Assembly: GCF_037176765.1 (NCBI RefSeq)
Contig: NC_090034.1
Coordinates: 22,607,375-22,671,374 of the forward strand
Direction of reading: 5' to 3'
Source of the DNA: Anolis sagrei
Taxonomy: Eukaryota; Chordata; Lepidosauria; Squamata; Anolidae
DNA length: 64,000 nt
The translations under genes were made by a program, and so were the position numbers. Under the pieces are notes generated by a model that saw only the letters and a list, made by a program, of their open reading frames with translations, ran no database searches and was not told the origin of the DNA. This document shows positions 43,673-55,268 of this stretch, in pieces. The number at the start of each line of letters is the position of its first letter. Positions within the stretch are counted from its first letter, which is position 1.

Positions 43673-44550
43673 TATTTATACCCCGCCACCATCTCCCCAA
43701 GGGACTTGGAGTGGCTTACATGAGGCCAAGCCCAACAGTACATCAATAAACAAAAGCAATAAACAAAAACAATAAATACAATACAATTAATATAAATCAC
43801 ATATAGCCAATAACCAATAAACAGTAACACACAAAGATTTAAAAACCTATGGCCAGGCCAAATGTAACAGTTTAAAAATTAAAAAATAAACGCTGGGCAT
43901 GAACAAGGTAGGATATAACTGGTATAGGGTCTTTAAAGAGAAATGAGGGAACACAGTCAATCCTAAACCAGTAGTAAAGTGCATTTGAGGGCATATTGCT
44001 GAGAATTTTCCTTATTCTGGGAAGGCACACTGGAACAACCATGTTTTCAGGCTTCTCCTAAAGACTGCCAGAGTTGGGGCATGGCTGATGTCCTTGGGAA
44101 GTGAGTTCCAGAGTGAGGGGGCCCTCTCCCTCGTCTCCACCAATCGCGCCTGTGAAGGAGGTGGGAGCGCGAGCAGGGCCTCTCCAGATGATCGAAGAGA
44201 TCGTGTGGGTTTGTACACAGAAATGCAGTCACGCAGGTAGGTGGGTCCCAAACCACCAGTGGGCTGCGAGGACAAAAATCTGGTTTGCGAGCCTCCTTCC
44301 TATTTAGTTTATTTCCACTCCTTTCAAGTTGCCTGCCACTCCTTTCCTTTCGCTGACCATGGCATATGTTCTGTATCAGAAACTAGAGCTGATGTGGTCT
44401 ATCCAATGCAATTTTCTGAATCCAAACCGAATCTAAAGTTGACCAAAAACGGATTCATAACCCTTTTGGTACTAATGTTGGAGAGTGGTCCCTGATCAAA
44501 GTGGTCCCTGGTCAAGTGATCCCTGACCAGAAAGAGGTTAGGAACCACTG
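43617..44550 (+). mobile_element. Non-autonomous hAT element, copy B, carrying an L2 tail
   Basis: The ends CAGTGGTTCTTAACCTGTGG and GGTTAGGAACCACTG are inverted repeats of Charlie-like hAT type. The right part matches hAT copy A at 36891-37020. Flanking 8-mers do not match, so the target duplication has decayed or is unusual. Confidence 0.75.
43629..44275 (-). mobile_element. L2 LINE 3' fragment
   Basis: The minus frame reads LGPTYLRDCISVYKPTRSLR, SGEALLALPPPSQARLVETR and LWNSLPKDISHAPTLAVFRR, parallel to the C terminus of the L2 at 30464. The 3' UTR ends in a TAA microsatellite at 43634-43669. It lies inside hAT copy B. Confidence 0.88.
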
Positions 44551-46080
44551 GTGGATAGTAAGCTGGGCTGAAGGTCGGGTGCTTACCCTGACCCGGGCTT
44601 CATGCTGCCAACCTTTAGATTGGTAAGATCTATTGCTGCTGGTAATTAACCAGCTGTGCTAAAGCTCAGCCCAACAGATATATATATGTGTATGCCAACA
44701 TATTTGTATATGTTGACAACTACAAATAAAGGACACCCATTTCATTTTCCTTTATTTTATTTTCATGCTTTCTACCAAAGTGAGACCCAAGGTGACTTCC
44801 AAAGAGAATCAGTTAAAAGAATCTCTTGGTGAGAGAATTGAAGATGAATGGAAATTGGTTTAGATCAACAGAATTGTTGATGTTTTGGACTTTTTGTGAT
44901 GTTATTGCTAGAGATTGCCCTGGCCTGCACTTGGAATTTTATCACTTCACTCAAGTCCCATCCCTTCCACACCATTTTTTTCTGTTCCATCTTTCTATGT
45001 AGATGGACCAGTTTGCCAATATACACACTGAGTCTCACACCTAAACCTTGGAGACGGGGAGAATGATTGTTTTGCCAATTCCTTATTCTCATATCCAGGC
45101 TCAGTTAGGACTCCATCCATCCCATCGCACAATGTGCAAATGCTATTCTCTGCATTCATTTCTGTGTCGCATATAGGTTTGTTTGTTCTGCTCTCGCTTC
45201 TGAGCCAGACATTTGCCCAGTGTTATTAAACTGATCGCTACTGTTCAAAAGAGCTTAAGTTCCATAAATCCCACTGAGTCAAGGATAAAGAAGTTCGGGT
45301 AACATGTCCCACTGGAAATTATTGCCTAAAACTTGTGCTTAATGATGAGTGATACAGTATTGTGTGTGTTTGGTTGGCATGCAACAATTACTAGGTACAA
45401 GGAGAAATCACAAAGGATACCCTTGATGAGTTGTGGTTGCCATTCTTTTCTTGTGTTTCAAAGTCTTCTCTATAGGCTTCTAGTGTCACTCTATGGAATT
45501 TCCAACCAAACATCTCTCAAAAACTGACCATAGAATTGCACCGGAGATGCAGAGAGAACCCTCCTCTTGGCATCTGTCAGTCCACCAATATAATTCCATG
45601 GTTTTCAGAGCTCTTTGAGCATAACTAAAACCACATCCAACCATCTTGTGTAATTAGGGAGCCTTCTGTGCCTTGAAACTCTCCAATCAGCAGGGTTGTT
45701 TTTGATTGTCCGCAGCGGGAAAAACACAGAAGGCTTTTTTCTGAGCACAGTCAGAGAACACAATTAAATTAATTAGTTTCCCCACAGAGAGCTTGGAATG
45801 AGTCAGAATGACAACTTGCATTATAATTAGATTATCATGAAGCAGCTAATTAGAATTTTGGGATGAAGTGGACCAGTGGAGTACCTCTGCACTGGTCTCC
45901 CTGGGCCTCCAAGGGCTGTGCGTATGGACAACAACATATTTTGTGCATGTGTGTAGTTTTGAAGATTTGGTAGGCAGTGGCTATGTTTGAGGAATTGCTA
46001 GAGAGCCTGAATGTAGCCACTCGTTTATGTATTTATTTTATTTCCAAAGCCGCGTATACTACCATGAAATGTGGGTTTTA
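44551..46080. other. Intergenic, no gene recognised
   Basis: Only a short ATATAT run near 44680 stands out. The AT-rich block 45770-45860 shows no repeat I can name. Confidence 0.4.
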
Positions 46081-46140
46081 TCTGTATATATAAAAATCAA
46101 AGTATATATGTACATTTGTTTGTCTGTTTTGGACCACAAA
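46081..46140 (+). mobile_element. Helitron-like 5' end
   Basis: A|TCTGTATATATAAAAATCAA resembles the 5' ends of the Helitrons at 29581 and 39726. A 3' end with hairpin plus CTRR was not found after the minisatellite, so the element is incomplete or the assignment is wrong. Confidence 0.4.
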
Positions 46141-46621
46141 GGCTGTTGCTAGGTGAACTAGACTTCTGTGATGTCACTGGATTGGCTGTTGCTAAGTGAA
46201 GTGGACTTCTGTGGGGTCACTGGATTGGTTGTTGCTTGTTAAAGTAGCCCTCTGTGATGTCACAGGATTATCTGTTGCTAGGCGAAGTGGCCCTTTGTGG
46301 CATATAAATGTCGTAAATAAATAAATAAATAAAATAGGTGAAGTGGCCCTCTGTGGTGTCACTGGATTGGCTGTTGTTAGGTGAAGTGGCCTCTGTGATG
46401 TCATTGTATTGGCTGTTGCTAAGTGAAGTGCCTTCTGTGGTGTCACTGGATTGGTTGTTACTTGTTGAAGTAGCCCTCTGTGATGTCACTAGATTGGTTG
46501 TTGCTAGATGAAGTGGCCCTCTGTGATATCACTGGATTGGTTGTTGCTAAGTGAAGCAGCCCTCTGTGAAGTCAGTGGATTGGCTGTTGCTAGGTGAAGT
46601 GGCTTTCGGTAATGTCACTGG
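46141..46621 (+). repeat. 43-bp minisatellite, about 11 units
   Basis: Units read GGCTGTTGCTAGGTGAAGTG plus GCCCTCTGTGATGTCACTGGATT with point differences. Variant units recur with a spacing of five: the third and eighth share CTTGTT-AAGTAG, the second and seventh share CTAAGTGAAGTG. A foreign AT-rich piece lies at 46301-46335. Confidence 0.88.
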
Positions 46622-48875
46622 GTGACATGTGTATGACAGGAGAGGAAGCTGGAAGGAGATAGTTTTTTTAATTTTTGCATGGGCTTGCAGTCTTTATAAT
46701 GAGGAGCACCTGGTTCTTACATTTGTGTGTGTGTGTGTGTCTTGTGGTCTCTATCTCCTCCAGTGCAACTCTTATGTGCTTTCTAATGTTCAATCAAAAT
46801 TGACCTTCCTATAACTTAAAACCATTGAAGCTGGTTCTGCTCCCTAGAGCAGCAGAGAATAGGCCCATCCTCTCCTTTCTGTGACAGCTCTTGAGGAAGT
46901 TAAAGCATGCAAACATGTGAACAAGTTGAACATGCCTAGCCCCTTCGACTGGGCCATCCCTTGTCCTCAGGTGTAGCCCTTAAATCTCAGGACCTGGGAC
47001 AGTCCAGACTCAGTAACTCTTGCTGCACAGAGTATGTCGGCTTAATAAAAAACTCAGAGGAAGAGATTATATACATACACTTTTCAAGTCAGTGCTCTCA
47101 CCCTGAGATTCCGCCTCTTCCTCCTTGAAGACTAGAGAAGAGTCCAGACCTTGCGATCTGGAAACCTTGTATGCACGTGCTTATTTGTCAGAGGAAAGTG
47201 AGGTGAGGGATGAGCAAACCACCTTCTTCTGGCTCAGACTTAATTTCAACAATGAAAAGTACTGACCGTGGAATTTGGGTAATTAGTGTGACAAACTGCC
47301 TTCTCTGGACATAATGATCTAACTCATTAGATATATTAGTGCTTAATAAAGCATAGGCAGGAGATGGCTTTGGTGTCTTAGCTCTCATTATCTAACTCAC
47401 ATGTGTCAAGCTCAAGGTCTATGGGCCAAATGCAGCCCTCCATGTTATTTTATGTGGTGCCTCAGAAGCTAGACTACAACTCCTATATTTCTCATTATTA
47501 AACATAATGACTGATGGGAGTTGTGACACAGGAACATCTGGAAGGCTGTAGTTGTTCTGTTGAGTTAGGAGATCAGGGTTTGAATCTAGATTCAAGGCTT
47601 GTGAATAGGGTATCTGACTTGAAAACATCATTTAATCTTTCCCTTTCCTCAGAGCCCCAAGTGCTGCTGGGTTGCAATTCCCATTTTCCCCAGTATGCAT
47701 GATAGACAATCAAAAGTGATTGGAGACATTGTTCAATAACATCTGGGGACCCAAACTAGGTAAGAAACAAAGAGCACTGACCACGATATAAAGGAATTAA
47801 AGCTGGCCCTCTGTATCCACAGATTCTCAGTCCATGGATTCGGTGGCCCTTTGAAGGCAACCATAAAATTGATGTGGCCCTCCATGAAAATGAGTTTGAC
47901 ATCCCGATCTAATGAATGGAGAAATTCTGTGCAAGGTTGCCATGTTGTTACCAAAATCAGCTATTTGACACCCCGATGCAGTGTAGGTCTGTTGCCCACC
48001 ATGCCATGCTGCTTTGAAAGCCAGGAAAAACATGACCAGGTTTGAAGGCAATATCAAAGGTTTTTATTCACCTGGCCAGATGGGTGACAGAACAGCGTAA
48101 TCGCCAAAAGAACTGATAGAACTCATACAGAAAAGTGCAGCACATTTTACAAAGTTTGGCAACTATTCAAACCACCTACCCCTCTCCCGGTTGTTCAGGA
48201 GATACACCTCCTCAGATCTGCCTTCTCATTGGCTGGGGCTTCCTCCTGGCATCACAGACTGGGTCAGAGAGGAAGAGAGAACAACCGGGATTGGTGGTGT
48301 TCAAAATTAAAGGTTTGTTGCTGTTCCCACTTCTGAGGGTATGAGCCCATTGTCCAAAATGGAAAGAATGAGTATTTAGCAGTAATGGGTTTTGGGAGCT
48401 TAGAATAATCTCTACACAAAGAGTGAGGCTTGGGAAACCAGAAAGTCAATCAAGCAGATAAACAAAGTCCTTGATGAGTCCTGGGTTCTGGGGGTTGCTG
48501 GCAATCAGTCTTTCAGCAGGGATTCCATTTGAAGAATCTTTGTTGTTTCTCAAGACAGCCACATAGTCCAAAGTCACATAGGGGCACTATATAAGTTATG
48601 ATATTTGATTTAATAGATCTTGTGCTGGTCTGCTGTACAGCAGGGGCTCAGTTGTAGAACGAGAATGGTAACATATTGGAGTTGGCAGTTCGACTTTGCA
48701 AAGTTTTGCAACAGCAAAGAAGTTAGGAAAAAAGGAAATTAATCCTCCCAGGAATGTTTGGGCCTGGGCTAGGCTTGTGCTTGGCTGAGACTCAGATAAG
48801 CTCTAAAATATATTATAAATTTATAGTTATTATTGTTACTATATTATTACATCACACAATTGACTCCGCTTGTGC
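46622..48875. other. Intergenic, no gene recognised
   Basis: A GT run lies at 46724-46741. The block near 47740-47850 repeats that near 35560-35660. A stretch near 47410-47530 looks like a worn foldback element but its ends were not found. Confidence 0.4.
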
Positions 48876-48883
48876 TCTACTTG

Positions 48884-49007
48884 GGGCCCTTCCACACAGC
48901 CATACAATCCAGACTATCAAGGCAGATAATCCACAATAGCTGTTCACAGTTCACAGTGCCATATAATCCAGTTCAGTGTGGATTTTATACAGCTGTGTGG
49001 AAGGAAT
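48884..49007. mobile_element. hAT-type MITE (GGGCCCTTCCACAC family)
   Basis: The ends GGGCCCTTCCACACAGC and GCTGTGTGGAAGG are inverted. Flanks TCTACTTG (48876-48883) and TCTACATG (49008-49015) agree at 7 of 8 bases, an 8-bp target duplication typical of hAT. Confidence 0.82.
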
Positions 49008-49544
49008 TCTACATGGAAGCATACATGGTTCTTTTTTCATGGGGGGGGGGGAGGGGGGGGACAGAGAGAGAGGCAGAAATTAGTCAAAGATCAATATGTT
49101 TTGGCTTGTGTGGGATTTGAACTCAGGCCTCCTACCTCCCAATCTAACACTCTTAATTGCTTCATCACATTGATTTCCATTAGACAGCCTTCTCCAAATA
49201 TGCCACCATGGCTGAGAAGCTGGCAAGGATCACAGAGAGTCAAGAAGTACCAGTTATTTCTGGAAGGAGAAGAGAAATACAGTACTTCAATCCAGCCATC
49301 GTTCAAAAAATGTTTAAAAGCCACTTTCCAAATTGAAAACATATATACACACACACACAAACATCATATTCATTTCTATGGACAAGCTGTCAATTACAAA
49401 AACCAGAAATTCTCTATATAGGGCTATTGGCTCTTGTTCCTAACAGAAAGTGGTAGCAAGGTGTGGGAGTGGAAAAAGTAAAGCAAAGAACAGGATGAGA
49501 CTCATGCAACTCCCTGGAAGTTTCTTGTCTACTGTTAACATTAC

Positions 49545-49745
49545 ATTTTATTTATAGCGACCCTGTGAAAAAACCCAAGTGCCCCAGTCACAAGGACTCA
49601 TGTATTTCAAAGTTGGGGGTGCTAGGGCTTTCTAGACTGAGTCCATCTATCTGGAATGTGGTCTTCCTCTTTTCCTGCTGCATTCTGCCTCTAAAAGCAT
49701 TATTGTCTTCTCCAGTGAGCCATATTATCTCATAATGTGTCTTCT
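49545..49745 (-). mobile_element. RTE/BovB-like LINE C-terminal fragment
   Basis: On the minus strand, pieces resemble CACTGGAGAAGACAATAATG and AGCAGGAAAAGAGGAAGACC, the coding of the usual RTE C-terminal DSLEKTIMLGK and RKRGRP stretch, with frame damage. The assignment is from memory of the family. Confidence 0.45.
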
Positions 49746-49806
49746 TCAATGTGGTGCTTTAAAATGTAATTTCCAACCAGAGGATATATATATATTGGAT
49801 TTGGTG

Positions 49807-49812
49807 TTTATT
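49807..49812 (-). terminator. Candidate poly(A) signal for the galanin receptor gene
   Basis: The minus-strand AATAAA lies about 280 nt after the receptor stop codon. A second one is at 49547-49552. Confidence 0.4.
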
Positions 49813-50089
49813 ATTTGAATTGCATGCTCTGAGTAACTGTGGTTGATGCTTCACGTTTAAAGACATCAACAGAGTCCATTCGTCAGTTTCAGGGTTTTAC
49901 ACCGAGATCTCAGAAATCTTGAGACTCTCCTGACCTAGCAACCAACTTCAGGATATCTTTGGGGAAGGGACAGAGAAGGCATTCCTGATTTACCAAGTCC
50001 CTTTGTGTACATAGGTATGAAATACCTTCCAAAAACAGCATTGATAGAAGTATCACACATTGTTTGCCCTGGTTCTTCTTCCACTCAGC

Positions 50090-50837
50090 CTAAGGAATAT
50101 GGAGGGGTCTGGCAGATCCTGATGGGACCACAAGGGATCTTGGTTCCAATTCACATCCACTCAACTGCCCATTGTCATCATTCATTTGAGACACTTCTGT
50201 TGAGCCTGCCTCAAATCCAGGAGCGGTGTGAGCTGCATGGATGACGTGAACCCTATTCCGGGCCTTCTTTCTCAGGAGGCAGCTGAAGACCTTCTTGAAC
50301 CCTTTGCGGAAGTGCTTGGAGACCAAAGCGTAGACAATAGGGTTGAGGCAAGAGTTGGCGTAGGCCATGCAATGGGAGAGCAGTCGGAAGGCATAGGTGG
50401 TTTGGTTGAAAGGGAAGTCTCCATAGAGGTAGCGGAGGATGACCACATGGTAGGGCAGCCAGCAGAGGCAGAAGAGGACTGTCACGATGATGATCATCTT
50501 GGTCACTTTGCGTTTGGCCTTCTTGGACTCAGACATGTTCTCCAAGGGGTCCACAGCTGTCCATAGGTATTTAATCGTCCGGGTGTAGGAGAGGCTGACA
50601 ATAAGCACTGGGATCACATAGCCAAAGGTGAAGGTGCTGGTGTCCATGATCTTGCGCTTCCACTCCTCCCATCCTGGCACACAGATGTAGCTGGACTCCC
50701 ATTCGATCAGGTCATAGTAGCTCAGGTAGGGGCCAGAAAAGATCACGGAGAGACTCCAAATGACAGCCATCGCTGCCACCGCATTGCAGGGGGTCCGTAA
50801 CTCCCGAGATCGCAGTGGGTAACGAATGGCCAAGTAC
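50090..50837 (-). CDS. Galanin receptor exon 2
   Basis: It has 748 nt after acceptor TGAGACAG. It begins [16 protein letters not shown] directly after the split Arg, and covers TM4-TM7 and the cytoplasmic tail, ending in RPLHIP and TAG at 50090-50092. The GPYLSYY and AVDPLENM stretches parallel human GPYLSYY and AVDP. Confidence 0.93.
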
Positions 50838-53800
50838 CTGTCTCAAAAGAAGTCAACAGCATTAGGAATGGATTAGGATTATCAACGGTATAGCTTCTAT
50901 CCAGCATTGACAGAGACAAATGGGGCACTTGAGAGAGCTAGCATGTTCCCACCATCTCTGTTAAAATCCTAGATTTGCTTAGCTGTGGCTTGGTTGCAAA
51001 ACTAAATCAGAAACTACCCAGACAATTTATTGTTGTAGGCTTTCATGGCCGCAATCACTGGGTGGTTGTTTGTTTTCTGGGCTGTATGGCCATGTTCCAG
51101 AAGCATTCTCTTCTGACATTTCATCTGCATCTATGGCAGGTAACTTCAGAGGTTGTGTGTCACAACCTCTGAGATGCCTGCCATAGATGAAGGTGAAATG
51201 TCAGGAGATAATGCTTCTGGAACATGACCATCAAGCCTGGAAAACACACAACAATCCATTACCCAGACAGTTTTTAACTATGAATCTTAAACTCGTGTCC
51301 TTTGTTTGATTTCTGTTTTGTGTACCTTAATATGTATTTGATAGAAATGCAGTTTTAATGTGGATCTTTTATAGAAATATGTATATTTGTTGAATTTTTG
51401 CAATGTTTGTGTTTTTCAATTGTCTTGTAACCCACCTCAAGGTGCAGGAAGAGGCTGGTAAGAAATAAAATTGTTGTTGTTGTTGTTGTTGTTTGCAGAT
51501 CATGGCTTATTCTACCTATAGCTTGGTGGGAAAGCAATTTCTTTGACTCTAGCATAGTCATTCTCAACCTGTGGATCCCCAGGTATTTTGGCCTACAACT
51601 CCCAGAAATCCCGGCCACTTTACCAGCTGTTAAGATTTCTGGGAGTTGAAGGCCAAAACACCTGGGGACCCACAGGTTGAGAACCACTGCTCTAGGGGCA
51701 TTTGACTAATGAAGATAGAAGTGAAGTCAACCTCTAGATTTGTAGCACTGAGTGACAAAAAGCAAGATTGGAAAATTAATCTAAACCATGGTTTGAGAAG
51801 CTCAAACTATAATGTGTTATCAGCTAGTGTTTATGCAAACCATGGTTTACCATGATGTCAAAGCTGAATGCCATCTATACTGGGAAAATCTCTTCTTCTG
51901 AAGAGACTTGATTGCTGAAGCAGAATACATTCATGATATGACCACAATAGATTTCACTTTGTAACCATTCGGAATGTATGGAGTCATGATGCTGCTGTTG
52001 CTATGTGTTGGAGAATATGTACTACTGAGTCTGACAAACATGTGGGATGTGATTGTCAGAGGTTTGGACGTGTCCCTTGGAAGTCCTTTCTTTTTTTCTA
52101 CTGAGCTGAAGGCTACCATCCTATTAATATCTTACACATGTGTAAATTCCTCTATGAAAGCAGTAGGGTATCTCTGTCTATTGCATAAGGTATATATTCA
52201 GCTCAATACTACAATATTCAGCTCAATACTGCAGGATTGAGTCCTGGAACGATTCCATCAGCATTGCTTCTAAAGAATCCTGTAAATCTCTTGGGAAGAC
52301 AGGCAGACAAACATCAGGGTGCTGGAAGAAGCAAAGACTACCAGCATTGAAGTGATGATCCTCCACCATCAACTCTGCTGGACTGGCCACGTTGACCAAA
52401 TGCCTGATCACTGTCTCCCAAAATTACTATACTCTCAACTGAAGAATGGAAAATGGAAGGTTGGTGGACAGGAAAAGAGATTTAAAGATGGCTTAAAGCT
52501 AACCTTAAATACTGTGGCATAGACACTGAGAGAGAACTGGGAATCCCTGGCTCTTGAGCGTTCTAACTGGAGATCTGCTTTTACCAAATGTGCTGTGGAA
52601 TTCAAAAAGGCATGAATGGAGAGCAAAAGGGAGAAAATGTGTCAAGAGAAAGGCACGTCAAGCCAACCTAGACCAGGACAGCCTTCCATCTGGAAACCGA
52701 TATCCTCACTGTGGAAGAACATGCAGGTCAAGAATAAGTCTCCACAGTCACCTATGGACCCATTGCCAAGACCCTATGCTTGGAAGGCCATCCTACTTGG
52801 ACACGAGTGATCGCCAATCATTGTCATCACAGGAGCAGAATTGCACATGCAGCATCATTGCTTGGGCAGATAAGATTTTTGAGAGGGAATTAAAGTATAA
52901 GCAGAAAGATAGGTGTCAAAGTCTTTCAACAGCCTTTCAAAACAGTGCCAAGGAAGGAGAAGAAGGAGATGCTTGTTCAGGTTCTGGAAGATGATTGTTT
53001 CAGGGGAGTAACGTTGGGATACAAGATTGTGCTGTCTGAACTAGTTTCCAACAGGAGTGAACTGAACATGCATCTCCGTTCCAGTTTGATCCATGCTGCT
53101 ATATGCAACACTCCAGGGAACTGATAGGATGATAAGCAGCTGATAGAGCCCATCTGTCCAAAGGACTTTGTGGTGAGGGATAATTTTAATGTTGACAGCT
53201 TTTTCAGGATGGTACCTTGACATGATAGTGACAGATCAGAGTCACCATCATGTCTGTGTCACTCTGGGAGAAGAGAGCTGTCACTGGGCAGATGGAACAG
53301 CAGGAGAAAGACTGTCATTTCAGCAGCTCAGCTGGGAAAGAGCCAAAACAGTGTGGAATGGAGCCCAAGGGAGTTACTGGAAAGAGATTTTAAAGTCAGC
53401 AGAAATGCATTGTGGCCAAACAAAGTCCAGCCCCCCTCCCCCCCCCCCCCCCCCCGTATTAAACAGAACCTAAGATGTAGGCATATCTCAGGTAAAAAAT
53501 CACATTGCAGAATGAATGCAGTTAGTGTTGGACAGAAATGCTTCAGCATTGAATCTATGTGTAAAATACAGTTCTGATGGAGATGTGATAACACACCTGG
53601 GGAATGAATTAGTGGGTAATGATGAAATAACCAAGGGGCCGGCACAAATAGATGAGTCATAATCATATGAGGTTTATGCCAAGGGGTTACATCATTCATT
53701 TGTCCCTTACTGATGACAAGTCAGCAGGTGGTTATAAAAGGAGAGAGGAAATGCTCAATCTCTCTCTAGCATGTGTCTGTCTTGCCTGTGTGAACCTTGC

Positions 53801-55074
53801 CATGAGTATATCTCTGTATCTGCTATTCGTTTGTAAGTACAAGTCTGATTGTGGATCGGTGGATCTTGTTCTGTGTACAACTGTAAATAGTGCAATGTGT
53901 CAAGATTAAAGCCTCCTGATATTTTGGATGAAAACTGAATCTGTGAATTTACTGAACAGTGTGCTAACAAGGTCAGACATTGCAGTTTATACTCTGCTGA
54001 TAAGACTGAGCAAAACCGCTAGTTGCTATAAATGAACTCTGCTATGTTTTGCTTGCCTCTGTAGCATTTGTTCGTCCAGTGTGTAGTGTTTCCAGGGTGG
54101 GTGTGATTGGAAAACTATAAATCATACACCTATCCCACTTCTGGTCACTTCTGGAGTGAGAGAATCAGCTGTCTACAAAGACGTTGCCCAGGAGATGCCC
54201 GGATATGTTGTAATCCTGCAGGGAGGCTTCTCTCATGTCCCCCTCCTGGGCACACAGAAGACCGGGCAACTTGAAAGGGGCTGCGCTCTGGCACCATGAG
54301 ATGCAGAGCCAACCTTAAGAAATGGGGCCACAAAATGGAGTTCACAACATGCGAGTGTGATGAAGAACAAATCACAGACCATCTATTACAATGCAGCCTG
54401 AGCCCTGCCACATGCACAATGGAAGACCTTCTTATAGCAACACCAGAGGCACTCCAAGTGGCCAGCTACTGGTCAAAGGACATTTAGTATAATGCCAAGT
54501 TTTTAAACTTTGCATTTTCTCAAATACAGCACAACTGTATCCTTGGTTCACTACTGATACAATAAATGAACACCTATCCCATGACAGTTGGACACCTCTT
54601 TAACAGTCCTGGCTCAATGCTATGGCACCTTTGGATTTGTAGTTTAGAGAAACACCAGTACTTTTTGGCAGAGATGGCTAAAGACTTTGCTCTGGATTAC
54701 CTGTCCACAGAGACGGCGGCCAAGGTGAAGCTGCTGGCATACATGGTGAGGTAGATGAAGAAGTGGACCGTTTTGCACATGAAGGAGCCAAAGACCCAGC
54801 CTTCCAAGGAGTAAATGGTGGCCTGGAAGGGGACACAGCAGATGATGAAGAAGAAGTCGGCCAGGCTGAGGTTGAGGATGAAGAGGTTGGTGCTGTTGTG
54901 GCCCATCTGGCCATTGCGCAGCAGCACAGCCAGGACTAGGCTGTTGCCAACGGTCCCCAGCAGAAAGATGAGGGAGAAGACCACTGGGACGATGATGCTT
55001 GCTGGGCTGAACTGGGAGCTGTCCGATGCATTCCAGTGCCCTGCAAAGTTGGCAAAGTCTTCGTGCTCAGTCAT
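50090..55074 (-). CDS. Galanin/spexin receptor, GALR2 type
   Basis: This is a class A G-protein-coupled receptor at the cell surface. GALR2-type receptors bind galanin and spexin, and in mammals GALR2 couples mainly to Gq. Two exons (54701-55074 and 50090-50837) give 1122 nt, 373 residues. It has N-glycosylation site N15-A-S, N44 (GTVGNSL), D73 (LSLAD), C100 paired with C177, the DRY motif at 124-126 split by the intron as in GALR2, CWLPYH at 250-255 and NPIVY at 290-294, then a basic tail [10 protein letters not shown]. The stretches [20 protein letters not shown] and [18 protein letters not shown] are near-identical to human GALR2 as remembered. It could be GALR2 itself or the GALR2-like paralogue (GALR2b) found outside mammals; proximity to ALG1 may favour the latter, but that is inference, so no symbol is given. 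Confidence 0.92.
51025..51265. mobile_element. Inverted pair of short element tails (foldback)
   Basis: Two copies of the sequence seen at 9485-9590 lie head to head around GAGGTTGTGTGTCACAACCT (about 51160). Outer arms carry ACAATTTATTGTTGTAGGC and ACACAACAATCC. It lies in the receptor intron. Confidence 0.65.
51471..51493. repeat. (TTG)n microsatellite
   Basis: About seven TTG units follow GAAATAAAA, a probable retroelement tail end (51300-51470). Confidence 0.85.
51555..51689. mobile_element. hAT-type MITE
   Basis: The right end GAGAACCACTG is the inverse of the usual CAGTGGTTCTC; the left end reads TAGTCATTCTC. Flanks are CTCTAGCA (51547-51554) and CTCTAGGG (51690-51697), an 8-bp duplication with two changes. 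It lies in the receptor intron. Confidence 0.78.
52225..52990 (+). mobile_element. LINE C-terminal region with zinc-finger-like motif
   Basis: One frame reads [20 protein letters not shown], then [20 protein letters not shown] and [16 protein letters not shown]. After a stop and frame change it continues to [20 protein letters not shown]. This matches a known LINE C terminus (RQLRWTGHV-RMPDHRLPK...[20 protein letters not shown]). The first Cys of the finger is replaced by Tyr. The clade is not fixed. It lies in the receptor intron, antisense to the gene. Confidence 0.75.
53431..53455. repeat. C homopolymer tract
   Basis: Poly(C) of about 25 bases with one T, within the receptor intron. Confidence 0.9.
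53580..53975 (+). mobile_element. Possible LTR-type fossil, borders unsure
   Basis: TATAAAAGG near 53735 and ATTAAAG near 53905 are spaced as in an LTR. No matching target duplication was found, so this is tentative. Confidence 0.3.
54145..54560 (+). mobile_element. Vingi-like LINE copy with inverted 5' piece
   Basis: From about 54150 to 54243 the sequence is the inverse of the LINE 5' end (it ends CTTCTCTCATGTCCCCC). From 54244 it runs in sense orientation through the LINE C terminus: [39 protein letters not shown] and YWSKDI, then stop. A 3' UTR follows to about 54560 with AATAAA. This is the layout expected from twin priming. It lies in the receptor intron. Confidence 0.75.
54701..55074 (-). 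CDS. Galanin receptor exon 1 (coding part)
   Basis: It has 374 nt from the ATG (context AAACAATGA) to donor GTAATC, covering the N terminus and TM1-TM3 up to the first two bases of Arg125. An acceptor-like TTTGTTCACAG lies at about 55090, so a 5' UTR intron is likely. An upstream in-frame ATG at 55107 would then be intronic, which is why the start at 55074 is chosen. Confidence 0.9.
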
Positions 55075-55221
55075 TGTTTCTCTTCCCTGTGAACAAATGG
55101 AGTTCAATTATTTTAAGCTGGATATGAAAGGTATATGTGACAAGGTTTGTGCAGATACATCAAGACATATTTGAACCTTTGCAGTACAAACCAACTAACC
55201 TACATACATACATGCCTTGAC

Positions 55222-55267
<46 letters not shown>
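55222..55267. repeat. (GATA)n microsatellite
   Basis: About 11 GATA units lie 150 bp upstream of receptor exon 1. Confidence 0.93.

Positions 55268-55268
<1 letters not shown>

Noticed and set aside
55075-55107. Upstream in-frame ATG giving a longer galanin receptor N terminus
   Set aside because: A good splice acceptor (TTTGTTCACAG) lies between it and the ATG at 55074, so it is probably intronic; the shorter start also suits the family.
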